Under the pieces are notes generated by a model that had not been told where the DNA came from, did no database searches, and saw only the letters and a list, made by a program, of their open reading frames with translations. Below, in pieces: positions 7,572-13,780 of a stretch of DNA of 15,344 bases; within the stretch, counting starts at the first letter, position 1, and every line of letters begins with the position of its first letter. Position numbers and translations under genes: made by a program. The DNA comes from Flemingiibacterium sp045579105 (GTDB taxonomy: Bacteria > Bacillota > Clostridia > Oscillospirales > CAG-272). The stretch is taken from the NCBI GenBank assembly GCA_045579105.1, contig JAZNLM010000022.1, positions 1 through 15,344 on the forward strand, in the 5' to 3' direction.

Positions 7572-9568
7572 TTCATCATCTCCAAAAGCGTAGCTTCGTC
7601 GATGACGGCAACGCCGAGTGAGTTCGCCTTGGTAAGCTTCGAGCCAGCATCCTCACCTGCGACAACGTACGTCGTTTTCTTCGATACCGAGGATGATACC
7701 TTACCGCCGTGCGCTTCGATAAGCACCGATGCTTCGTCACGCTTCATCGTTGGAAGCGTACCCGTCAAAACAAAGGTCATTCCCTCGAATTTGTTACTCA
7801 CTTGCGCCGATTCATACGATGTAACCACACTGTGTGCCTTTAATTTATCAATAAGCTCGCGTGTCGCCGCGTGCGAGAAATAATCCACCACGTATCTGGC
7901 GGTTATCTCGCCCACGTCCTCGATTTCACAAAGTTCTTCTTCAGTCGCTGTGAACAAAGCCTCGATATCACCAAATTTTGAAGCAATGACCGCCGCGGCT
8001 TTTGCGCCGACCTGACGTATACCGAGCGCGTAAATAAGACGCGCAAGACCTGCTTCTTTGGATTTTTCTATCGCTTCGACAAGATTTGCCGCGCTCTTTT
8101 CTCCCATTCGCTCAAGCGGCACTAACTCTTCTTCTTTGAGGTCGTATAGGTCAGCATAGGTGTGAATCAAACCTTTGCTGTAAAGAAGCGCGATAAGCGA
8201 CTTTCCAAGACCGTCTATATCCATAGCATCCTTGGATGCAAAATGCTCTAAATTACGGAGTATCTGCGCCGGGCAGGATGAGTTGGTACAGCGGTAAGCC
8301 GCACTTCCCGACTGCGTTTCATCGTTGGCATCTGCAACAACTCTCTCACCGCATGACGGACAGGTTTCCGGCATATTAAAATGCCTTTCTGTGCCGTCGC
8401 GTTTTTCCTTAACGACGGACACAACCTCGGGAATTATATCACCCGCTTTACGCACAATAACCGTGTCGCCTATCATGATGTCGCGCTCACGAATAAAATC
8501 AAGATTGTGGAGCGTTGCGCGCGAAACCGTCGTACCTGCAAGGGTTACAGACTCGAGTACCGCGTTCGGCGTAAGTACGCCGGTACTGCCTACCTGAATC
8601 ACAATATCATGAAGCTTCGTGCGCTTTTCTTCGGGCGGATATTTATACGCCACAGCCCATTTGGGAGTTGAAGTGTTTTCTCCAATCTCAACGCGCTCGG
8701 CAAGCGAATTGACCTTTATAACAGCGCCGTCAATACCGAACGGCAAGCCTTCTCTCGCCGCACCGATACGCTCTATCGCCGCGATAACCTCGTCAGCGGT
8801 TTTAACAATCGAATATTCGGGCAGTACGGTGAAGCCAACTTTCTTCAACCAATCTAAACTCTCGCTGTGGGTGGTAAACTCCTTCGTACCGGTTTGGTAA
8901 TTAAAAACAAAAATATCAAGTCCGCGTGATGCGGTAATCTTCGAATCAAGCTGACGCAGTGTACCTGCCGCAGCGTTTCTCGGATTAGCAAAAAGCGATT
9001 CGCCTTCAGCCTCGCGGCGGTCATTGAGCTTCTCAAAGCGTGCCCTAGACATATAAACCTCACCGCGAACTACCACGTACGGCTCATCAGTGTCAATGGT
9101 GAGCGGTATCGTGCGTACGGTGCGCAGGTTTTCGGTAACGTCCTCACCGACTTTGCCGTTGCCGCGTGTACCCCCGCGGGCAAATCTGCCGTTTTCGTAT
9201 ATAAGCGCTACGGAAAGTCCGTCTATCTTACATTCAACGGTAAACTCGCAGTCGGGCGCGAGTTGTTTCATTCGACTAACAAACGCGCGTACCTCGCCAT
9301 AGTCAAAAACATCGGAAAGACTTCCAAGCGGTACTTCGTGTACCATTTCCTCAAAGGCGGACAGTGCTTCACCGCCGACACGCTTCGTGGGCGAATTTGC
9401 GCTCGCAAGCTCGGGGTGTTCTTCTTCAAGCCGAACAAGCTCATAAAATAACTTATCGTAATCGAAATCGCTTATTTCGGGCGCATCGAGCACGTAATAA
9501 AGCCGGGAATGATATTCAAGAAGCTTTGCAAGCTCATCCATACGAGCCTTGATGGGTTCGGCGTTCAT
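7568..9568 (-). CDS. ligA: NAD+-dependent DNA ligase
   Basis: A 666-residue bacterial DNA ligase that seals nicks in replication and repair using NAD+. Domains in order: Ia NAD-binding domain with HSRLYYVLD and FDYDKL (about 20-41); adenylation domain with catalytic K114 in ECKIDG; OB fold; zinc finger with CPSCGERV and RCTNSSCPAQ (about 400-435, four cysteines); helix-hairpin-helix region containing the MDIDGLGKS segment; and a C-terminal BRCT domain (about 590-666) containing FVLTGTLPTMKRDEA. The length is normal and no key residue is missing. The start has GGAGGG about 10 bases upstream. It is the first gene of a ligA-cdd-obg run, with an extended -10 promoter in the divergent intergenic region. 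Confidence 0.97.
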   Translation of the reverse strand: MNAEPIKARMDELAKLLEYHSRLYYVLDAPEISDFDYDKLFYELVRLEEEHPELASANSPTKRVGGEALSAFEEMVHEVPLGSLSDVFDYGEVRAFVSRMKQLAPDCEFTVECKIDGLSVALIYENGRFARGGTRGNGKVGEDVTENLRTVRTIPLTIDTDEPYVVVRGEVYMSRARFEKLNDRREAEGESLFANPRNAAAGTLRQLDSKITASRGLDIFVFNYQTGTKEFTTHSESLDWLKKVGFTVLPEYSIVKTADEVIAAIERIGAAREGLPFGIDGAVIKVNSLAERVEIGENTSTPKWAVAYKYPPEEKRTKLHDIVIQVGSTGVLTPNAVLESVTLAGTTVSRATLHNLDFIRERDIMIGDTVIVRKAGDIIPEVVSVVKEKRDGTERHFNMPETCPSCGERVVADANDETQSGSAAYRCTNSSCPAQILRNLEHFASKDAMDIDGLGKSLIALLYSKGLIHTYADLYDLKEEELVPLERMGEKSAANLVEAIEKSKEAGLARLIYALGIRQVGAKAAAVIASKFGDIEALFTATEEELCEIEDVGEITARYVVDYFSHAATRELIDKLKAHSVVTSYESAQVSNKFEGMTFVLTGTLPTMKRDEASVLIEAHGGKVSSSVSKKTTYVVAGEDAGSKLTKANSLGVAVIDEATLLEMMK

Positions 9569-9614
9569 TGTTAGTTTCCCTCCATCTTAACATATCGAGT
9601 GTACAACTTCAATA

Positions 9615-9623
9615 ATTATATCA
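9615..9623 (-). promoter_or_regulatory. Extended -10 promoter for ligA-cdd-obg
   Basis: The minus strand carries TGATATAAT: an extended -10 TG (9622-9623) plus a perfect TATAAT (9615-9620), about 47 bases from the ligA ATG. No good -35 is seen at 16-18 bases. The upstream sequence is very AT-rich, which fits an extended -10 promoter. Confidence 0.6.
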
Positions 9624-9669
9624 CATATTTTTGATAAATAAAAGACTTTTTTGAAAATTTACGCTTTTT

Positions 9670-9684
9670 AATGAAAAATTCATT
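9670..9684. promoter_or_regulatory. Inverted repeat overlapping the -35 of the plus-strand operon
   Basis: AATGAA-AAA-TTCATT is a perfect 6-base inverted repeat with a 3-base centre. Its right arm overlaps the first two bases of the -35 box (9683-9688). It is a candidate operator for the dehydrogenase operon, but its AT-rich composition makes chance occurrence possible. Confidence 0.3.
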
Positions 9685-9711
9685 GACTTTTTGGGCAAAT
9701 GTTGCTACAAT
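9683..9711 (+). promoter_or_regulatory. Promoter of the dehydrogenase/PHP gene cluster
   Basis: TTGACT (9683-9688) and TACAAT (9706-9711) are separated by 17 bases. The leader to the ATG at 9752 is about 35 bases and contains the ribosome-binding sequence AAAGAAAGGA (9735-9744). It is divergent from the ligA promoter, with about 60 bases between the -35 and the ligA -10. Confidence 0.75.
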
Positions 9712-9751
9712 AATATGTGATAGTATTAACATTTAAAGAAAGGATACCACA

Positions 9752-11011
9752 ATGAAAACAAAAGCTTTACGTCTTTACGGCGTCAACGACCTTCGCCTTG
9801 AGGAATTTGAACTTCCCAAGATAAAGGACGACGAAATCCTCGTTCACATAATTTCTGACAGTATCTGTATGTCCTCCCACAAGGCGGCTATGCAGGGTGC
9901 CGCTCACAAGCGTGTTCCCAATGACTGTGCAACCAATCCTCCGATAATCGGTCACGAGTTCTGCGGCGATATCGTAGAGGTCGGTGCGAAGTGGAAGGAT
10001 AAGTTTAAGCCCGGCGAAAAGTTCGCTATCCAGCCCGCTCACAACAGAAACGGCGCTATCATCGCTCCCGGCTACAGCTACACTTACTGCGGCGGCGATG
10101 CAACATACGCTATCATCCCTGCTGACACCCTTGAGATGGACTGCCTTCTCAAGTATAATGGCGATGCTTACTTCTATGGCTCTCTTGCAGAGCCTATGAG
10201 CTGTATCGTCGGCGGTGCACACGCAAACTACCACACCAAGGGCGGCTCTTACGTTCACGATATGGGTATCGTTGAGGGCGGCGCTGCTGCAATTCTCGCG
10301 GGCGCAGGTCCTATGGGCCTCGGCGCAGTTGACTACCTTATAAGCTGCGACAGACGTCCTTCTCTCCTCATTGTTACCGATATCGACACTGCTCGTCTTG
10401 AGCGCGCTGCAGAAATGGTAACCGTTGAAAAGGCGGCAAAGAACGGCGTTAAGCTTATGTACGTTAACACCGCAAATTACGATGATCCCACCGCTTACTT
10501 AAAGTCGCTTTCTCCCGATGGATACAACGACGTGTTCGTATTCGCTCCCGTAAGACCTGTTATCGAGATGGGCGACGCGCTTCTCTCCAAGGACGGCTGC
10601 CTTAACTTCTTCGCAGGCCCGACCAAGACCGATTTCTCTGCAATGTTCAACTTCTACAACGTTCACTACGCTTCCACCCACATCGTGGGCACGAGCGGCG
10701 GTAACACCGACGATATGCGTGAATCTATCGAAATGATGGAAAAGGGACTCATCAATCCTGCGGCTATGATCACTCACATCTGCGGTCTTGATGCAGTTGC
10801 AGAAACCACCATCAATCTCGACAAAATTCCCGGCGGCAAGAAGCTTTGCTACACGAATATCTCTCTGCCCCTCGCGGCTATCGCAGATTTTGCAGAACTC
10901 GGCAAAACCGATCCTATGTTCGCAGAGCTTGACCGTATCTGCAAAGCTAACAACGGACTCTGGTGTGCAGACGCAGAGAAGTACCTCCTCGCAAACGCAA
11001 AGTCTATCTGA
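9752..11011 (+). CDS. sorE: Zinc-binding medium-chain dehydrogenase, L-sorbose-1-phosphate reductase-like
   Basis: A 419-residue NAD(P)-dependent oxidoreductase of the MDR superfamily. The catalytic zinc site is indicated by C39 (SICMSS), H68-E69 (GHEF) and E147 (LAEPMSC). The Rossmann motif GAGPMGLG is at 184-191, with an acidic residue after the second strand (VTDID, D210) that favours NAD+. The four-cysteine structural zinc loop of classical alcohol dehydrogenases is absent. The N-terminus, the GYSYTYCGGDATY segment and the overall length resemble SorE, the L-sorbose-1-phosphate reductase that forms sorbitol 6-phosphate. This is from memory of the family, so the substrate is tentative. Codons ending in C are frequent (TAC, AAC, ATC), hinting at high expression. 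It is the first gene of a three-gene cluster and has its own promoter. Confidence 0.72.
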   Translation: MKTKALRLYGVNDLRLEEFELPKIKDDEILVHIISDSICMSSHKAAMQGAAHKRVPNDCATNPPIIGHEFCGDIVEVGAKWKDKFKPGEKFAIQPAHNRNGAIIAPGYSYTYCGGDATYAIIPADTLEMDCLLKYNGDAYFYGSLAEPMSCIVGGAHANYHTKGGSYVHDMGIVEGGAAAILAGAGPMGLGAVDYLISCDRRPSLLIVTDIDTARLERAAEMVTVEKAAKNGVKLMYVNTANYDDPTAYLKSLSPDGYNDVFVFAPVRPVIEMGDALLSKDGCLNFFAGPTKTDFSAMFNFYNVHYASTHIVGTSGGNTDDMRESIEMMEKGLINPAAMITHICGLDAVAETTINLDKIPGGKKLCYTNISLPLAAIADFAELGKTDPMFAELDRICKANNGLWCADAEKYLLANAKSI

Positions 11012-11019
11012 CGACCATA

Positions 11020-11048
11020 TAAAGCGGAACTGTAACGGTTCCGCTTTA
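11020..11048 (+). terminator. Strong hairpin after the MDR dehydrogenase gene, without a T tract
   Basis: An 11-bp perfect stem (TAAAGCGGAAC, 11020-11030, with 11038-11048) has a 7-base loop and lies 8 bases past the stop codon. It is not followed by a U-run, so it may act as an RNA-stabilising or processing hairpin, or a weak terminator, tuning expression between the first gene and the next. Confidence 0.6.
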
Positions 11049-11074
11049 AGCGTATATACAACAAACAAGGAAAC

Positions 11075-11100
11075 GGTGGCTTTTTAAAAAAGTCCCCATA
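11075..11100 (+). repeat. Copy 2 of a short intergenic repeat (TGGCTTTT...TCCCCATA)
   Basis: GGTGGCTTTTT, AAAAAAG and TCCCCATA occur in the gap before the short-chain dehydrogenase, matching the cdd-obg element at 7147-7178 (minus strand) apart from a shorter middle part. Each copy lies just upstream of an AGGAGAATAAAC-type ribosome-binding region. A weaker resemblance (GTGGCTTTCTTGAAATGAAG) occurs at 13523-13542. Confidence 0.45.
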
Positions 11101-11137
11101 TCCTTCCTCCAACACAAAATCCAAAGGAGAATAAACT

Positions 11138-12226
11138 ATGTCTACTGAAATCACCCGTGCAGCTTCGATTTCGCCTGTACTGCGTATGCTTTGTGGCGAA
11201 GGCAAGCCTTGCACCGTTAAATTTTCCACCGAATATTGCGACAAGTGTGCCGATGGCGCACTCGTTATCGCTGACGAGAGCATCGACGGCATAAAAGCAT
11301 CCTTTAAAGCATACATAGAGGCAAACGGCAAGAAGCCCACCGCGGCACTTGTTGAAGGCCTTGGCATATTCAAGATTAGTATTCCCGAAGTTGCCGCACC
11401 TCGTAGACTCCAGGGCAAGATCGCTATCGTTACCGGTAGCGCACAGGGCTTTGGAAAGGGTATTGCCGAGGATATGGCAAAGGAAGGCGCACTCGTTGTC
11501 GTTGCCGATATGAACGCAGACGGTGCAAAGGCTACTGCCGATGAGCTTTGCAGTACATACGGCGAAGGCGTTGCCATTTCCGTAGGTGCTAACGTTACCG
11601 ACGAGGATAGCGTAAAGGCTATGGTTGAAGCGTGTGTTGAAGCGTTCGGCGGACTCGACGTTCTTGTAAACAATGCTGGTATCGTTCGCGCGGGCAGCCT
11701 TGAAGAAATGACCAAGGCAAACTTCGAGCTTGTTGCATCTGTAAACTACACTGCATACTTCCTTTGCGCAAAGTACGCTTCTGCTGTAATGAAGCTTCAG
11801 CGTGCAGTACGCTCCGACTACCTTACTGACATTATCGAAATCAACTCCAAGTCCGGTCTTGAGGGCTCTAATAAGAACTTTGCTTATGCCGGAAGTAAGT
11901 TCGGAGGTCTCGGTCTTACTCAGTCGTTCGCATTGGAGCTTGCGCCCTTTGGCATCAAAGTAAACGCAATCTGCCCCGGTAACTTCTTAAACGGTCCTCT
12001 GTGGAGCGACCCCGAGAAGGGACTTTTCGTTCAGTATCTTAAAGCAGGCAAGGTTCCCGGTGCCAAGACTATCGACGACGTTCGTCGCGCTTACGAGGCC
12101 AAAGTACCGCTTAACCGCGGCTGTGAGCCAAAAGACGTTGCAAGAGCGATAATGTACTTAATCGAGCAGGAATACGAAACTGGTCAGGCTCTCCCCGTAA
12201 CCGGCGGACAGGTAATGCTCAAGTAA
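11138..12226 (+). CDS. Short-chain dehydrogenase with N-terminal aldolase-linker-like extension
   Basis: A 362-residue NAD(P)-dependent oxidoreductase. The classical SDR domain fills residues 91-362: cofactor motif TGSAQGFGKG (99-108), D124 after the second strand (suggesting NAD+), NNAG (178-181), serine in INSKSG (about 237-239) and the catalytic YAGSK (Y250, K254). The first 90 residues are not part of the SDR fold. Their end, KKPTAALVEGLGIFKIS, resembles the linker of bifunctional aldolase/SDR proteins (RhaD/RhaE type). The HxH zinc site of a class II aldolase is absent. By context after a SorE-like enzyme it could be a sorbitol-6-phosphate 2-dehydrogenase or lactaldehyde dehydrogenase-type enzyme; neither is proven. 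AAAGGAG lies 8 bases before the ATG. Confidence 0.85.
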   Translation: MSTEITRAASISPVLRMLCGEGKPCTVKFSTEYCDKCADGALVIADESIDGIKASFKAYIEANGKKPTAALVEGLGIFKISIPEVAAPRRLQGKIAIVTGSAQGFGKGIAEDMAKEGALVVVADMNADGAKATADELCSTYGEGVAISVGANVTDEDSVKAMVEACVEAFGGLDVLVNNAGIVRAGSLEEMTKANFELVASVNYTAYFLCAKYASAVMKLQRAVRSDYLTDIIEINSKSGLEGSNKNFAYAGSKFGGLGLTQSFALELAPFGIKVNAICPGNFLNGPLWSDPEKGLFVQYLKAGKVPGAKTIDDVRRAYEAKVPLNRGCEPKDVARAIMYLIEQEYETGQALPVTGGQVMLK

Positions 12227-12232
12227 TTTATG

Positions 12233-12260
12233 ATTTTACCGCGCGTGAGCGCGGTAAAAT
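12233..12260 (+). terminator. 12-bp hairpin with GTGA tetraloop between SDR and PHP genes
   Basis: ATTTTACCGCGC (12233-12244) pairs perfectly with 12249-12260 around a GTGA loop (GNRA class). It lies 6 bases after the SDR stop codon. Only a short T-run (12267-12271) follows, 6 bases after the stem, so termination is probably partial. The stem could also protect the upstream message from 3' decay. It is an intergenic attenuator candidate for the PHP gene. Confidence 0.6.
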
Positions 12261-12289
12261 ATTATGTTTTTGGATGAAAGGACAAGACT

Positions 12290-13510
12290 ATGTCTATCGA
12301 ATTACTTATCGAAAAGCTCAATGCCGAAACCAAGGACGAGCGCCTTGCGGCACTGCGCGAAATAAAGGCACTCACCGATAAGGGTGAGCTTAAAGCTCCC
12401 GAAAAAACAAGCTTTGTAAACAACCATATTCACACCATATATTCCTTCTCGCCCTATTCGCCCACAAAGGCACTTTATATGGCGTGGCAGAACGGACTCG
12501 GCACCGCAGGTATTATGGACCACGACAGCGTTTCCGGCGCAAAGGAATTTATCGAAGCGGGCGAGATTATCGGTATGCCAGTAACCGTCGGTGCGGAATG
12601 CCGCGTTTCGATGAAGAATACCGCACTTAACGGCAAGCGAATCAACAATCCCGACCAGATCTCCGTCGCATATGTTGCTATCCATGGCATACCGCATCAG
12701 ATGATCGACAAGTTTGACGTATTCTTTGAAAAATACCGTCGCCGCCGTAATCTTCGCAACATCAAAATGTGCAGAAAGATAAACGAGCTTATGGCTCCGT
12801 GGAATGTTAGCATTGACTTCAAAGCTGACGTACTCCCCCTCTCTTGCTCGTGGGAAGGCGGCTCTGTAACCGAGCGCCACGTACTCTTCGCACTTACAAA
12901 GAAGCTTACCGAGCGTTTCGTTACACCGAGCGAGCTTCTCGCATTCCTCACAGAGGATATGAAGCTTGAACTTTCCGCGAAGGTAAAGGATCAGATTGCA
13001 AACGGTGCAGATACTCCTGAGTTTTACGAGTACGACATTCTCGGTGCGCTCAAGAGTAACCTCGTTGAAAAAATATATGTTGATGCCACCGACGAATGTC
13101 CCGACGTTACGGAGTACATCGCGCTCTGCCGCGAGACCGGTGCGATCTCCGCATACGCGTACCTTGGCGACGTCGGCGATTCTGTAACTGGTGACAAAAA
13201 AGCGCAGAAGTTCGAGGACGATTACCTCGACCTGCTCATCTCCGAGTTAAAACGCCTCGGATTCAACGCTATCACCTATATGCCCTCTCGCAACACTCGC
13301 GCACAGCTTGAGCGTATCATCGGACTTTGCCGCGATAACGGCTTCTTCGAGATAAGTGGCGAGGACATCAACTCTCCCCGTCAGTCCTTCATCTGCAAGG
13401 CAATGGCAGACCCTATGTTCGCACACCTCACCGATGCGACCTACGCGCTCATCGAGCACGAGCAAGCGGCGAGCGTGGATGTCACAAAGGCTATGTTCTG
13501 GGGAAAGTAA
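12290..13510 (+). CDS. Divergent PHP-domain metal-dependent protein (putative phosphoesterase)
   Basis: A 406-residue protein with the N-terminal metal-binding motifs of the PHP family: NNHIHT (H46, H48), GIMDHDS (D77, H78, D79) and GAECRV (E103). H132 (AIHGIPHQ) and H197 (ERHVLFAL) are plausible further ligands. In typical PHP proteins the late motifs contain histidines (HP and GSDxH). Here the corresponding places read AYAYLGDV and GEDINSP (E358, D359), so two usual histidines seem to be missing. The first 35 residues are a charged helical extension. Known PHP proteins are phosphatases or nucleases; here a sugar phosphatase role is inferred from neighbours only. GAAAGGA lies 7 bases before the ATG. 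It is the last gene of the cluster, followed by a structured gap and a bidirectional terminator. Confidence 0.75.
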   Translation: MSIELLIEKLNAETKDERLAALREIKALTDKGELKAPEKTSFVNNHIHTIYSFSPYSPTKALYMAWQNGLGTAGIMDHDSVSGAKEFIEAGEIIGMPVTVGAECRVSMKNTALNGKRINNPDQISVAYVAIHGIPHQMIDKFDVFFEKYRRRRNLRNIKMCRKINELMAPWNVSIDFKADVLPLSCSWEGGSVTERHVLFALTKKLTERFVTPSELLAFLTEDMKLELSAKVKDQIANGADTPEFYEYDILGALKSNLVEKIYVDATDECPDVTEYIALCRETGAISAYAYLGDVGDSVTGDKKAQKFEDDYLDLLISELKRLGFNAITYMPSRNTRAQLERIIGLCRDNGFFEISGEDINSPRQSFICKAMADPMFAHLTDATYALIEHEQAASVDVTKAMFWGK

Positions 13511-13519
13511 GGGAAAAAC

Positions 13520-13718
13520 GAAGTGGCTTTCTTGAAATGAAGCGTCGTTTTCAACGACAGCAAAGAACTTTAAATTGGCTTCGCCACCACAGAGTGTTTG
13601 GATAACCAAATCCATGCTCTCGGTATCCTGGACCCTTACCTGGAAACCGTTTTACTATAACCGTTAGCGTTCCATATCGTTAGCATTAACTGTGTAGGGA
13701 GCGACGTCTTCGACGCCC
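13520..13718. repeat. Structured non-coding stretch, possible intergenic repeat elements
   Basis: About 200 bases with no credible gene. Visible elements are a 6-bp hairpin GTCGTT/AACGAC (13544-13558), possible pairing of GTGGC (13523-13527) with GCCAC (13583-13587), a hairpin TTTGG-ATAA-CCAAA (13597-13610), a direct repeat CGTTAGC (13662-13668 and 13678-13684) and a small hairpin CGTC-TTC-GACG (13705-13715). The first part weakly resembles the repeat at 11075-11100. Read as RNA it could be structured; as DNA it resembles the intergenic repeat mosaics of uncultured Clostridia (impression from memory, not verified). Confidence 0.35.
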
Positions 13719-13732
13719 AGCAAAACACTTAC

Positions 13733-13768
13733 AAAAAAGGACAGAGATTTTGTTTCTCTGTCCTTTTT
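13733..13768. terminator. Bidirectional intrinsic terminator between convergent genes
   Basis: A 9-bp stem GGACAGAGA/TCTCTGTCC (13739-13747 with 13755-13763) has a 7-base loop, flanked by an A-run (13733-13738) and a T-run (13764-13768). It therefore has a T tract on either strand. It ends the plus-strand cluster and the minus-strand DHHW gene, whose stop codon is 12 bases away. Confidence 0.92.
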
Positions 13769-13780
13769 AATTTCGATTTG

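Noticed and set aside
9624..9635. CATATTTTTGAT, also present at 1551-1562, as a shared regulatory element
   Set aside because: It is a 12-base AT-rich match located differently relative to the two promoters, so chance or generic AT-rich promoter DNA is a sufficient explanation.
9569..9751. Riboswitch or small gene between ligA and the MDR gene
   Set aside because: The region is filled by two divergent promoters with short leaders. I found no structured element or open frame with a ribosome binding site.
10849..11715. 288-codon open frame on the minus strand across the MDR/SDR junction
   Set aside because: It overlaps the antisense of two well-supported genes and is rich in serine and alanine without a domain or ribosome binding site. 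Its apparent continuity through the intergenic gap is accidental.
13247..13615. 122-codon minus-strand frame across the end of the PHP gene and the following gap
   Set aside because: Most of it is antisense to the PHP gene and the rest lies in the repeat-like gap. No ribosome binding site or domain supports it.
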